Positions 7,656 to 16,568 of a stretch of 64,000 bases of DNA are shown one piece after another; the stretch's first letter is position 1, and each line of letters opens with the position of its first letter. The notes under the pieces were generated by a model, which saw only the letters and a list, made by a program, of their open reading frames with translations, was not told the origin of the DNA and did no database searches. The position numbers and the translations under genes are program-made. Source of the DNA: Cyclobacteriaceae bacterium (GTDB lineage: Bacteria; Bacteroidota; Bacteroidia; Cytophagales; Cyclobacteriaceae); the NCBI GenBank assembly GCA_030584025.1, contig CP129487.1, forward strand, positions 3,439,001 to 3,503,000. Direction: 5' to 3'.

Positions 7656-8764
7656 TGTTGGGAGACAGCCATTGCAGGTCGCTTTCCCAACTCCTTCAAC
7701 AAACGCGTATGCCCGGCCAATGCACTGATAAACGTTGGCTCTGATTTATAAGGCAGACCAAATTCATGAGCAGTTTCGCGCACGATTTTGGAAATCTTGC
7801 GGTAGTGCACGTGACAAATATTGGGGAATAAATGATGTTCTACCTGATAATTTAATCCACCTACATACCAGGAAAGAATTCGGTTGCTATGCGCAAAGTT
7901 GGTGGTTGTGTGCAATTGGTGAATGGCCCACGTATTTTCAAGCACACCCTCCTGATTGGGTTCCGGGTATTCTGTTCCGTCAATAACGTGTGCCGGTTGA
8001 AAGATAATGGCCAGTATGAAACCAGCAATGTAATGCATGCCCATTATACCGAGCAAAATCTGCCACCAGGCATATGGAGTCAGTAACACCGGTATAACAA
8101 AAATGTATCCTACGAAAACTGCTTTGGAGACTAACAAAATAGTCCACTCCGTTAATGCGTTTGTTTTTTGCTTTTTTACCAGTCCATCTTTTTGATAGCG
8201 AATGATTCTGACAAAATCTTTCACCAAAATCCATACGATGGTCATGAGGCCATAGAAAAACCATGCGTATAAGTGTTGAAAACGATGGAAAGGTTTCCAT
8301 TCAGAGCTTGGGTGCATGCGCAAAATGCCACGCGGACTAATGTCTTCATCGGCATCGTGAACGTTCGTATAGGTATGGTGCAATACATTGTGCTGTACTT
8401 TCCAGTTGAATGCGTTAGCACCAATAAGATTTAAAGAATATCCGATAAGATTATTTACCCAGGCTTTGTTGGAGTACGCACCGTGATTGGCATCGTGCAT
8501 AACAGAAAGGCCAATACCGGCAACACCAAGTCCCATGGCAACTACCAGGGCGATAACGCCCCAACCGTTGGTGACCACACCTGAAATGATAAGGGCATAT
8601 GGCGTAAAATAAAGGGCAAACATGAAAATTGATTTGATGATCATGTGTGCGTTAGCCTGACGGCTGATGTTGTTGTTTTTAAAGTAATCGTTAACGCGTT
8701 GATTAAGGGTGACGAAGAAATCTTGTTTAACTCTAGGAAATTTAATGGAGGAGGCTCTGCTCAT
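7622..8764 (-). CDS. membrane fatty acid desaturase (acyl-CoA/lipid desaturase)
   Basis: A 380-residue di-iron desaturase. The three histidine boxes are complete: HDANH at 90-94, HNVLHH at 125-130 and QVEHH at 307-311, with four membrane spans between and around them. The QxxHH third box is typical of front-end and linoleoyl-CoA-type desaturases; here there is no fused cytochrome b5 domain. The role is adding double bonds to membrane acyl chains. I chose the ATG at 8764; the longer frame from 8860 adds 32 residues that fit no family member. Confidence 0.92.
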   Translation of the reverse strand: MSRASSIKFPRVKQDFFVTLNQRVNDYFKNNNISRQANAHMIIKSIFMFALYFTPYALIISGVVTNGWGVIALVVAMGLGVAGIGLSVMHDANHGAYSNKAWVNNLIGYSLNLIGANAFNWKVQHNVLHHTYTNVHDADEDISPRGILRMHPSSEWKPFHRFQHLYAWFFYGLMTIVWILVKDFVRIIRYQKDGLVKKQKTNALTEWTILLVSKAVFVGYIFVIPVLLTPYAWWQILLGIMGMHYIAGFILAIIFQPAHVIDGTEYPEPNQEGVLENTWAIHQLHTTTNFAHSNRILSWYVGGLNYQVEHHLFPNICHVHYRKISKIVRETAHEFGLPYKSEPTFISALAGHTRLLKELGKRPAMAVSQHQSNELSMLTN

Positions 8765-8852
8765 AAAATGTGATAAAAATTGTGTTGAATAATCTTTAAA
8801 GATACGAATAAGGCAGGAAAATGCCCTTTTACGATGGGTGAATTGTAAGGAA

Positions 8853-8868
8853 ACGGCCAATAGGCCGT
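8853..8868 (-). terminator. possible hairpin after psd
   Basis: ACGGCC at 8853-8858 and GGCCGT at 8863-8868 form a perfect six-base stem with a four-base loop. On the minus strand it lies about 22 bases after the psd stop codon and is followed by TTTCCTT, so it could end psd transcription. The T run is poor. Confidence 0.35.
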
Positions 8869-8889
8869 ATAAACGGATATATTTTGAAG

Positions 8890-9546
8890 TTAAAATTCGG
8901 CAATAACGGTCTTGCCACCGGTGGTTTTATCGCCCAGGTTTACGGTGATTTTTGCATCAAGGGGCAGAAAAATGTCTACTCGCGACCCGAATTTGATGAA
9001 CCCGAACTCAGCGCCTTGTTCCAGTTTTTGACCTTCCGAAACGTAACATTTGATTCTTCGCGCCAATGCACCGGCAATCTGGCGAAATAGAATTTCTACA
9101 CCGTTATCCATTTTAGCTACCACCGTAGTGCGCTCATTTTCTGTACTTGATTTCGGGTGCCACGCAACTAAATATTTACCTTCATGATAGCGGTAGTAGC
9201 TGATGGTGCCGCCAACGGGCATGCGATTAACGTGTACGTTGATGGGCGACATGAAAATGGAAACCTGTTTGCGTTTGCCTTTCAGGTATTCGGTTTCTTC
9301 GGCCTCTTCAATCACAACTACTTTCCCATCAGCCGGAGCAATAACCTGTTTGGGATTTTTCTGAACGGTAAAAATTGGGTTTCTGAAAAATTGAAGTACG
9401 ATCAGGTAGAAAACCACACCTACACCAATCACGATGTTGCGGATAAGTTGTTGTTCTGGAAAGAAGTAATCGAATGCCCATATAATCGCCACCAAAATGA
9501 TTAATAATACAAACAGCAACGTGCGGCCTTCTTTGTGAATGGTCAT
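8890..9546 (-). CDS. psd: phosphatidylserine decarboxylase proenzyme
   Basis: Converts phosphatidylserine to phosphatidylethanolamine at the membrane. The 218-residue protein is the short class: two N-terminal membrane segments (about residues 8-25 and 34-52), the FFRNP motif, APADGKV (70-76), the SPINVHVNR segment (100-108), and the self-cleavage site G187-S188 in KFGSRVD, where the new serine end becomes the pyruvoyl group. I chose the ATG at 9546 over an upstream start at 9618 that would run into the gdhA terminator region. A strong terminator separates it from gdhA upstream. Confidence 0.93.
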   Translation of the reverse strand: MTIHKEGRTLLFVLLIILVAIIWAFDYFFPEQQLIRNIVIGVGVVFYLIVLQFFRNPIFTVQKNPKQVIAPADGKVVVIEEAEETEYLKGKRKQVSIFMSPINVHVNRMPVGGTISYYRYHEGKYLVAWHPKSSTENERTTVVAKMDNGVEILFRQIAGALARRIKCYVSEGQKLEQGAEFGFIKFGSRVDIFLPLDAKITVNLGDKTTGGKTVIAEF

Positions 9547-9603
9547 CTTTAAATTGAATTGTGTGAATCTAAATGGCAAAGGTAAGGCATTTACCTGAAC
9601 GAA

Positions 9604-9632
9604 TAAAAAAAGCAGCAAGGTTCACTTGCTGC
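9604..9632 (-). terminator. rho-independent terminator of glutamate dehydrogenase
   Basis: On the minus strand GCAGCAAG-TGAAC-CTTGCTGC forms a perfect eight-base stem (9612-9619 with 9625-9632) followed by a run of T (A at 9604-9610 on the plus strand). It lies 26 bases after the stop of the dehydrogenase gene. Confidence 0.9.
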
Positions 9633-9657
9633 CTCAGGTTTGGAAATAGTTTGTGAA

Positions 9658-10932
9658 TTAGTATCCTCCGCGATACTTGTATGTTTTCGCAACTTTGTCG
9701 ATGGCCACCATATACGCGGCTGTACGCATGGGCACTTTATAATCGTTGGCGGTTTTGTACACGTTGTTAAACGCATCTTTCATAATTCTGTCTGATCTGC
9801 GGTTAACACGCTCAGCTTCCCACTTATAACCTAAACGGTTTTGTACCCACTCAAAATACGATACCGTAACACCACCGGCATTAGCCAAAATATCGGGCAC
9901 TACAATGATTCCTTTTTCATTGATGATGCTATCGGCTTTGGATGATGTTGGTCCGTTTGCACCTTCCACAATTAATTTGGCTTTAATATTGGGTGCATTG
10001 CTCGCCTTGATTACATCTTCAGTGGCCGCTGGCACTAATACATCTACCGGAAGAATCAACAGATCTTCACCACTGATTTTTTCAGCGCCATCAAATCCTT
10101 CGAGAGAACCTTTGTTCTTATCGCGATAGGCTACGGCAGCCTCAATATCAATTCCTTTTTCGTTATAGTATGCTCCTGAAATGTCGCTAACGGCTTGCAC
10201 GATCAAACCGCGTTCGGCTAACAGACGCGCGGCCCATGACCCTACGTTACCAAATCCTTGCACAGCACAGGTGGCCTTGTACGGATTGATTTTCATTTTC
10301 TCCATCGCGGTCAAGGTAGAAACCATTACACCACGACCGGTTGCTTCAGTTCTGCCAAGTGAACCACCAAGCACCAAAGGCTTACCGGTTACTACTGCAT
10401 TAACAGTCATGCCTTGTGTTTTGGAATATTCATCCATTAACCAGGCCATTTCTCTTGGGCCGGTTCCCATATCCGGTGCCGGAATATCACGATCCGGACC
10501 GAAGATATCGATCATCGCGCTGGTATAGGAACGGGTTAATCGTTCAATCTCTCCGGCCGACATCTGGCGTGGGTTACAGGTAATGCCACCCTTGGCACCA
10601 CCATACGGAATATCCACCACGGCACACTTCCAGGTCATCCATGCGGCAAGTGCCTTTACTTCATCCAGGTTTACATGTGGATCGTATCGGATACCGCCTT
10701 TTGACGGACCGAGAATATTGGAGTGTACTACGCGGTACCCTTCAAACACACGGATGGTTCCATCATCCATGGTTACGGGGAGCGAGACGATTACCTGGCG
10801 TGCAGGTGATTTTAATACGTTATAGATTTCATCTTCCAATCCAAGAATCTGGGAGGCTTCGTGAAACCTCGACATCATTGCTTCAAATGGATTTTCCTTG
10901 TCTTTTAAAGGTGCAGGTTCTATGTATGCCAT
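9658..10932 (-). CDS. gdhA: glutamate dehydrogenase (Glu/Leu/Phe/Val family)
   Basis: Reversible oxidative deamination of glutamate to 2-oxoglutarate and ammonia. The 424-residue protein has the family signature PYGGAKGGI at 109-117 with the catalytic lysine at 114, the KGGIRY segment at 78-83, and the Rossmann motif GFGNVGSWAA. Its length fits the hexameric 410-430-residue class; the NAD or NADP preference cannot be read safely. I chose the ATG at 10932, since the longer frame adds 16 residues from the promoter region. It is monocistronic: it has its own promoter candidate and a strong terminator. Confidence 0.93.
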   Translation of the reverse strand: MAYIEPAPLKDKENPFEAMMSRFHEASQILGLEDEIYNVLKSPARQVIVSLPVTMDDGTIRVFEGYRVVHSNILGPSKGGIRYDPHVNLDEVKALAAWMTWKCAVVDIPYGGAKGGITCNPRQMSAGEIERLTRSYTSAMIDIFGPDRDIPAPDMGTGPREMAWLMDEYSKTQGMTVNAVVTGKPLVLGGSLGRTEATGRGVMVSTLTAMEKMKINPYKATCAVQGFGNVGSWAARLLAERGLIVQAVSDISGAYYNEKGIDIEAAVAYRDKNKGSLEGFDGAEKISGEDLLILPVDVLVPAATEDVIKASNAPNIKAKLIVEGANGPTSSKADSIINEKGIIVVPDILANAGGVTVSYFEWVQNRLGYKWEAERVNRRSDRIMKDAFNNVYKTANDYKVPMRTAAYMVAIDKVAKTYKYRGGY

Positions 10933-10951
10933 AAATGTTAAAAAGTAGCGG

Positions 10952-10981
10952 TAAAAGTAGCGTTTTTTGAGTGACAGCAAT
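10952..10981 (-). promoter_or_regulatory. candidate promoter of gdhA
   Basis: On the minus strand ATTG (10978-10981) and TACTTTTA (10952-10959) are 18 bases apart, close to the Bacteroidota pattern TTTG-N19-TAnnTTTG. The -7 box is 19 bases from the ATG at 10932. Confidence 0.45.
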
Positions 10982-11082
10982 CTGATTTAAATCACTTAAA
11001 ACGGACAGCTAAATCGGTTGCAAAGATATAGGAATTTCCATTCGCCCTTCGCTGGTTTTACACGAAAAGGGAATTGTCAGGA

Positions 11083-11913
11083 TCAGAAAAGCTCCAGATA
11101 AGCAACAATAAAAGGTGCTGAAATAAACAACCCATCAAATCGGTCTAAAAAGCCGCCATGCCCGGGTAAACTATCCCCCGAATCCTTGATGGCCATGCTT
11201 CTTTTAAGCAGGGATTCTACCAGATCACCGAATGTGCCTCCGATAATAATCAGCAAGGCAACAATCATCCAGTTAACAACACTCAGGCTTTGGAAATACA
11301 GGCTTAAACCGTAGGTCATAGCCATAGCCAATGCCGCACCCCCCCAAAATCCTTCCCACGATTTTTTGGGCGAAATGCGTTCAAACAGTTTATGTTTTCC
11401 AAACAATGTTCCGGCAAAGTATGCACCGGTATCACTGGCCCATAAAATCAAAAAAGAACCCAGAATGATCTCATAATTATAGTAGCCGTCATCAAATGCG
11501 GCATGGTTCAACAGTGCAAAAGGAACAGCAATGTAAAAGATACCCAAAAAGGTATACGCGATGTTGGTGAAAGGCTTCAGTTCCGTTTTTTTGTAGAGCT
11601 TGATCATGTACGCCAACGAGATCAGAGGAAAAAGCAACAGGTAGTACCGAGATGAAATGTTTCCCCGTTCTACAAAAAAGGAAAGTGCGTAAATCACCAC
11701 ACCGCTTAATGTTCCCAATGTTTTTAGCGGAATTAATCCGTCAAGACCGGCCAGCTTATAAAACTCAAGTAACGAGAAAAAGCAGATGAACAGGAAAACA
11801 GCAAAGTACGTCCACTCACCATAGGCAACACCGGCAATAATGGCTGCAGCACCAAATACAGCTGTAATCAGTCGCTGGGTGAGGTTGTTATAACGGGATA
11901 AAATTTTACTCAC
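11083..11913 (-). CDS. cdsA: phosphatidate cytidylyltransferase
   Basis: Makes CDP-diacylglycerol from phosphatidate and CTP, the branch point to phosphatidylserine and then PE. The C-terminal signature is complete (SLLKRSMAIKDSGDSLPGHG then GFLDRFDGL), and about seven or eight hydrophobic segments precede it. I chose the GTG at 11913, which gives 276 residues, the usual length, and overlaps the end of the upstream CPBP gene by eight bases; the longer frame from 11988 lies inside that gene. It works upstream of the Psd encoded nearby, although no phosphatidylserine synthase gene is in the window. Confidence 0.92.
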   Translation of the reverse strand: MSKILSRYNNLTQRLITAVFGAAAIIAGVAYGEWTYFAVFLFICFFSLLEFYKLAGLDGLIPLKTLGTLSGVVIYALSFFVERGNISSRYYLLLFPLISLAYMIKLYKKTELKPFTNIAYTFLGIFYIAVPFALLNHAAFDDGYYNYEIILGSFLILWASDTGAYFAGTLFGKHKLFERISPKKSWEGFWGGAALAMAMTYGLSLYFQSLSVVNWMIVALLIIIGGTFGDLVESLLKRSMAIKDSGDSLPGHGGFLDRFDGLFISAPFIVAYLELF

Positions 11914-12835
11914 GCGTAAAAGTTGAAGGTTTGGTGTTGTAAAGCTTTCGGAAATAAACCAAAAGTGCAAATGTGGAAACAATCCCAACCATTACCCAGG
12001 GCCAGGGTGCAGCCTCTTCGCTTTCCATGTCGAGTTCAGATATTCCCTGATTATACAAATGCAACATGATAAGCGTAAAACCATTGTGGAAGAAGTGAGC
12101 AAACATGGGAATAATCAAGTTACCCGACCAATGATACAAGTAGCCAAACAAGGCACCCAACAACACACGTGGAACAAAACCAAAAAACTGCATGTGAATA
12201 GCGCTGAATAAAATGGCGGCAACCCAAATGGCGAGGTGCGGATTTCCTGTTCCGCGCTTCAATTCATTTTGAATCAACCCACGAAATACTAGTTCTTCAC
12301 CAATTCCCGGAAGGATGGCAATCACAATAAAACCAATAATCAAATCGCGTTGCGATTGAAAGTTGGTGAGCACCTTCGTAAGTTCCATCAAAGCATCTTC
12401 GCGTTCGCGCGCCCAGTCGGCAAAGTTTTCCATGAACTCCGGAAACTGCAGGTGCATGTTCCATTCAATTACCGGAGAAAGCGCCACTTGAAATCCAATG
12501 CCGATCATCATCAGTACAGGAATAAGCAACAACCATTTTTCGTTGAAGTTAAAGAGTTTGCTTACCGGTTTTCGCTCCGAAAACTGAACATATAATAATG
12601 GGAACAAGATCAAGCCAATGAATGCAGCAAAAGTCTGGGTGATCATGAGCGGAAGAAACGCGGAATAATCCGGGTTAGCCATCATGGAAAGCAAGTCGCC
12701 TTCATAAAACAAGGCGGCAACGGCCAACCCAATGCCTGGACCCACCAGCAAAAAACCAACACCTACCAGAATGATTATAAACAGCAGGGAAACAACGGGA
12801 TGACGATCGGAAACTTGAATGTCTTCAGAACTCAT
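11906..12835 (-). CDS. CPBP family intramembrane protease
   Basis: A 309-residue multi-pass membrane protein with the CAAX protease/bacteriocin-processing (Abi) motifs: EELVFRG for motif 1, then a conserved His in HMQFFG and another in HFFHNG. These glutamates and histidines form the metal-dependent active site within the membrane. Substrates of bacterial members are mostly unknown; roles in peptide maturation and self-immunity are reported for some. It overlaps cdsA by eight bases, so the two are cotranscribed, perhaps reflecting a shared envelope role. I chose the ATG at 12835 (MSSEDIQ) over one eight codons upstream. Confidence 0.85.
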   Translation of the reverse strand: MSSEDIQVSDRHPVVSLLFIIILVGVGFLLVGPGIGLAVAALFYEGDLLSMMANPDYSAFLPLMITQTFAAFIGLILFPLLYVQFSERKPVSKLFNFNEKWLLLIPVLMMIGIGFQVALSPVIEWNMHLQFPEFMENFADWAREREDALMELTKVLTNFQSQRDLIIGFIVIAILPGIGEELVFRGLIQNELKRGTGNPHLAIWVAAILFSAIHMQFFGFVPRVLLGALFGYLYHWSGNLIIPMFAHFFHNGFTLIMLHLYNQGISELDMESEEAAPWPWVMVGIVSTFALLVYFRKLYNTKPSTFTRE

Positions 12836-12887
12836 GATGCGGAAAGTACCAGGCGGCAAAAATCTGCAAATCCATTGAAATACGTGT

Positions 12888-12895
12888 TATCTTTG
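12888..12895 (+). promoter_or_regulatory. candidate -7 box of dusB
   Basis: TATCTTTG is an exact match to TAnnTTTG, 30 bases before the ATG at 12926. TCTG at 12863-12866 is a weak -33 candidate, 21 bases upstream. The region also lies between divergent genes. Confidence 0.5.
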
Positions 12896-12925
12896 CGGTC
12901 TTAAATCGGCTGAAAAGGCGTAATA

Positions 12926-13921
12926 ATGGTCAAAATAGGCAAAATAGAACTGGGGGATTTTCCGTTGCTGCTCGCACCCATGGAGGATGTGAGCGATCCG
13001 CCTTTTCGTGCCGTGTGCAAAGCCAATGGCGCTGACCTGATGTACACCGAGTTTGTTTCCTCCGAAGGATTGATACGCGATGCGGCCAAGAGCAAACAAA
13101 AGCTCGACATTTTTGAATATGAGCGACCAATAGGCATTCAACTTTTTGGAAGTGACATTGAGCACATGCGTCAATCGACAGAGATCGCAACCGCTGCTCA
13201 ACCCGATTTAATTGACATTAACTATGGTTGCCCGGTTAAAAATGTAGCGTGCCGTGGGGCAGGTGCTGCGTTGCTTCAGGATATTCCGAAAATGGTGAAG
13301 ATGACGGAAGCGGTTGTGAAAGCCACCCATCTTCCGGTTACCGTGAAAACCCGGTTAGGGTGGGATGACAATACCAAAAACATTTTAGAAGTTGCCGAGC
13401 GTCTTCAGGATATTGGCATACAAGCGTTAACTGTACACGGCCGTACGCGCGTGCAGATGTACAAAGGTTCAGCCGACTGGACACTCATTGGCAGGTTGAA
13501 AGAAAACCCGCGACTGACCATTCCCATTTTCGGTAATGGTGATATTGATTCGCCACAAAAAGCATTGGAATACAAAAACCGTTATGGTGTTGATGGTGTA
13601 ATGATCGGTCGTGCCGCTATTGGTTATCCATGGATATTTAACGAGATCAAACATTACATCCAACACGGTGAACGTCCGCTGCCGCCTGATGTAGCCGAAC
13701 GTGTAAACGTTACGAAGAAGCATCTGGAGTTTTCGATCAAATGGAAAGGTGATCGTACCGGTGTGTTTGAAATGCGCAGGCACTACACCAACTACTTCAA
13801 AGGACTTCCTGATTTCAAACCCTTCCGCATGCGGTTAGTGGAAACTTCGGATATACCGGAACTCTTTGCCATTCTGGATGAGATTAGTGAGGCATATTCG
13901 GGCGAGTTGATTTCATCGTAA
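12926..13921 (+). CDS. dusB: tRNA-dihydrouridine synthase
   Basis: A flavoenzyme that reduces uridines to dihydrouridine in the D loop of tRNA. The 331-residue protein has the FMN-binding TIM barrel start LLLAPMEDVSDPPFR (14-28), the signature GCPVKN (101-106) with nearby Cys109 in CRGAGAALL, and the phosphate-binding end GVMIGRAAIGYPW. It belongs to the DusB/Nifr3 type by these motifs. It stands alone between the CPBP-cdsA unit and an exporter gene. Confidence 0.92.
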   Translation: MVKIGKIELGDFPLLLAPMEDVSDPPFRAVCKANGADLMYTEFVSSEGLIRDAAKSKQKLDIFEYERPIGIQLFGSDIEHMRQSTEIATAAQPDLIDINYGCPVKNVACRGAGAALLQDIPKMVKMTEAVVKATHLPVTVKTRLGWDDNTKNILEVAERLQDIGIQALTVHGRTRVQMYKGSADWTLIGRLKENPRLTIPIFGNGDIDSPQKALEYKNRYGVDGVMIGRAAIGYPWIFNEIKHYIQHGERPLPPDVAERVNVTKKHLEFSIKWKGDRTGVFEMRRHYTNYFKGLPDFKPFRMRLVETSDIPELFAILDEISEAYSGELISS

Positions 13922-13940
13922 AAGAATAGCAAGAATCAGA

Positions 13941-13971
13941 TTTGAAATGGCTGACTGAATGTCAATCTTTG
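13941..13971 (+). promoter_or_regulatory. candidate promoter of the EamA exporter
   Basis: TTTG at 13941-13944 and AATCTTTG at 13964-13971 are separated by exactly 19 bases, the preferred Bacteroidota spacing; the -7 box differs from TAnnTTTG only at its first base. The ATG follows 16 bases later. Confidence 0.5.
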
Positions 13972-13987
13972 CAGCCTGTAATTCCGT

Positions 13988-14872
13988 ATGTCTGAGTCTA
14001 CAAAAGGCAATGCCATTTTCTTACTGATTGTTTGTTCCCTCATTTGGGGTACCTCTTTCATCCTGATTAAGCAAGGCTTGAAAGTATTTGACCCGGATGA
14101 AGTTGGCGCTTTACGGGTTTCTGCCGCTGCACTTTTTCTGTTGCCGGCTGCGTTGCTCAAACTTCGGGAGTTAAAGCCAACTCATTTTCCTAAACTTTTA
14201 CTTTCCGGGTTGATGGGTATTTTTATACCTGCCTTTCTTTTTTCAGTGGCACAAACCCGCATGGATAGTTCCATAGCCGGAATACTTAACACCCTTACAC
14301 CCATCTTCACCATGATTATTGGCGCTGTATTGTTTCAACAACGCTTTCGCGTATTGGCTGTAGTGGGAATTATACTGGGCTTTGCCGGTACCTTTATGTT
14401 GATGCTTTCGCGCTCAGGCGGAAAAGTAGAAGGTGTAAACCTGTATGCCTTGCTGATTGTGGTGGCGTGTGTTCTCTACGGCTCAAACCTGAATTTCATA
14501 AAATTTAAAATTGCCGATGTGGGATCGTTGGCCATAACCAGTGTTTCGCTTTTGCTGATTGGGCCGCTGGCCATGCTGTATTTATTTTTCTTCACCGACT
14601 TTACGGCAAAGTTTTCAACACACGAAGGCGCATGGCCAGCCTTTGGCTACATCGTGTTATTGGGTATGATGAGCACGGCCATTGCCACCTTTCTGTTTAA
14701 TCGGTTGGTAAAAATCAGCACACCACTTTTTGCCAGTTCCGTAACCTATGTGATGCCTATCGTGGCTGTGATGTGGGGTGTGCTGGATGGCGAGCGTTTA
14801 TACCTGGGGCATTACATTGGTATGGCTGCTATTTTGGGTGGCGTTTACTTGGCCAATCGCAAGAAGGGGTAA
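13988..14872 (+). CDS. EamA/DMT family transporter
   Basis: A 294-residue membrane protein with ten predicted hydrophobic segments in two repeated five-helix EamA halves. The opening IWGTSFILIKQGL and the repeated motif at about 150 residues later are typical of the drug/metabolite transporter superfamily, whose members export amino acids, nucleobases or small toxic compounds. The substrate cannot be predicted. The gene is preceded by a good promoter candidate and is followed by the separate purH promoter, so it is probably transcribed alone. Confidence 0.88.
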   Translation: MSESTKGNAIFLLIVCSLIWGTSFILIKQGLKVFDPDEVGALRVSAAALFLLPAALLKLRELKPTHFPKLLLSGLMGIFIPAFLFSVAQTRMDSSIAGILNTLTPIFTMIIGAVLFQQRFRVLAVVGIILGFAGTFMLMLSRSGGKVEGVNLYALLIVVACVLYGSNLNFIKFKIADVGSLAITSVSLLLIGPLAMLYLFFFTDFTAKFSTHEGAWPAFGYIVLLGMMSTAIATFLFNRLVKISTPLFASSVTYVMPIVAVMWGVLDGERLYLGHYIGMAAILGGVYLANRKKG

Positions 14873-14887
14873 TTTTTAACGCTTTGC

Positions 14888-14918
14888 CTTGAACGGTAAG
14901 GCATTAGTCATACTTTTG
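14888..14918 (+). promoter_or_regulatory. candidate promoter of purH
   Basis: CTTG at 14888-14891 and TACTTTTG at 14911-14918 (exact TAnnTTTG) are 19 bases apart. The -7 box is 23 bases before the ATG of purH. No PurR-type or riboswitch element is seen. Confidence 0.55.
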
Positions 14919-14941
14919 CGCTTTCGTTAAAAGTTGCATCC

Positions 14942-16465
14942 ATGTCTGCCCGCAAAATTTCCCGTGCCCTCATCTCTGTTTATAATAAAGAGAACCTCGA
15001 CCCCATCGTTCATTTGCTGGGCAAAGCCGGTGTTGAATTTGTTTCTACTGGCGGAACACAGCAATACATTGAAAAGCTCGGCTATAAAGTAGTGCCGGTT
15101 GAGTCGTTGACAGGGTACCCTTCCATTTTTGGAGGGCGGGTAAAAACTTTGCACCCGGCTATTTTTGGTGGCATTCTTTACAGGAGAGATGAAGCAAGCG
15201 ATTTAAGAGAGGCCAAAGAACACCAGATCGAATCGATTGATTTGGTTATTGTAGACTTATATCCGTTTGAAGAAACGGTTGCTGCGGGCGGAACGCCTGA
15301 GGCCATCATCGAAAAAATTGACATTGGCGGAATTTCGCTTATCCGCGGAGCCGCTAAAAATTTTAATGATGTGCTGATTGTTTCTTCACGCAACCAGTAT
15401 GCAAAACTTCAGCAGTTGCTGGAAGCAAAAAATTGTTCTTCCGATCTGGCCGATCGCAAAGCATTTGCGTCCCTGGCCTTTGATGTTACCTCTCATTACG
15501 ATTCGGCCATCTTTGCCTACTTCAATCAGGATCAAGAAATACCCTCTTTCAAGAAAAGTATTCAGCAGGGTAGAACGTTGCGTTATGGAGAGAACCCGCA
15601 TCAGCAAGGAAAATTTTATGGCAACCTCGAAGACCTGTTAACCCAACTTCATGGTAAGGAGCTTTCGTACAACAACCTGGTGGATGTTGATGCAGCCATT
15701 AACCTGGTGCAGGAATTTGATGAAACGGCTTTTGTGATCATCAAGCACACCAATGCGTGTGGGGTGGCCACTGGTTCATCAGTTAAGGAAGCCTACCTGA
15801 AGGCATTTGCAGCCGATACGGTTTCAGCCTTTGGTGGGGTGTTGGCCACCAACAAACCGGTTGATCTGGCAGCAGCCGAAGAATTGAACAAACTTTTCTT
15901 TGAGATACTGATCGCCCCGGCCTACAATGATGATGCGTTGGAATTATTGAAATCAAAGAAGAATCGCATGCTGCTGGTACAACGCAAACCATTGAGTGAG
16001 CAGGTGCAGTTCAAGAGTTTACTTAACGGAGTAATCGAACAGGATGCCGATAAGAAAACGGATAGTAAAGCCGATCTGAAAGTGGTGACAAAGGTTGCGC
16101 CTTCGGCCGATCAGGTAGACGCACTGCTCTTTGCCAGTAAAATTGCCAAGCACACCAAATCGAATACCATTGTGTTGGCCGTTGAAGGACAACTGTTGGC
16201 CAGTGGTGTGGGGCAAACTTCCCGGGTGGACGCCTTACGTCAGGCAATTGAAAAGGCCAAAGCATTTAACCTGAGTCTGAAGGGAGCGGTGATGGCTTCG
16301 GATGCCTTCTTCCCCTTTCCCGATTGCGTGGAGATTGCCGACAAGGAGGGCATTATGGCTGTTATTCAGCCGGGTGGATCGGTGCGCGACCAGGACTCTA
16401 TCGACTACTGCGATGCACACGGCATGGCCATGGTGTTTACAGGTACGCGGCACTTCAAACACTGA
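14942..16465 (+). CDS. purH: bifunctional AICAR transformylase/IMP cyclohydrolase
   Basis: Catalyses the last two steps of IMP synthesis: formyl transfer to AICAR, then ring closure. At 507 residues it has both domains. The N-terminal MGS-like cyclohydrolase part shows RALISVYNKENL, the STGGTQ loop and GGRVKTLHP. The C-terminal transformylase part shows RYGENPHQ, the KHTNACGVA segment with the catalytic Lys-His pair, and SDAFFPFPD near the end. It is the gene before mreB; about 100 bp lie between them, and readthrough into the mre operon is possible, as this gene order is common in Bacteroidota. Confidence 0.96.
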   Translation: MSARKISRALISVYNKENLDPIVHLLGKAGVEFVSTGGTQQYIEKLGYKVVPVESLTGYPSIFGGRVKTLHPAIFGGILYRRDEASDLREAKEHQIESIDLVIVDLYPFEETVAAGGTPEAIIEKIDIGGISLIRGAAKNFNDVLIVSSRNQYAKLQQLLEAKNCSSDLADRKAFASLAFDVTSHYDSAIFAYFNQDQEIPSFKKSIQQGRTLRYGENPHQQGKFYGNLEDLLTQLHGKELSYNNLVDVDAAINLVQEFDETAFVIIKHTNACGVATGSSVKEAYLKAFAADTVSAFGGVLATNKPVDLAAAEELNKLFFEILIAPAYNDDALELLKSKKNRMLLVQRKPLSEQVQFKSLLNGVIEQDADKKTDSKADLKVVTKVAPSADQVDALLFASKIAKHTKSNTIVLAVEGQLLASGVGQTSRVDALRQAIEKAKAFNLSLKGAVMASDAFFPFPDCVEIADKEGIMAVIQPGGSVRDQDSIDYCDAHGMAMVFTGTRHFKH

Positions 16466-16568
16466 TCGGCAAATCCGTAAAAAGTGCCTAAAATATTACG
16501 GTTATAAGTCACCCATTAAATATTTTGGTAAATTCAACCCTTTAATCTGTAAACCCTTTACCTGACGC

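Noticed and set aside
9184..9504. Plus-strand open frame opposite psd
   Set aside because: It is the shadow of psd on the other strand and has no family likeness.
16497..16544. mreB promoter from the ATTTTGG segment before mreB
   Set aside because: TATTTTG has one base too few for TAnnTTTG, and mreB may be read from the purH promoter.
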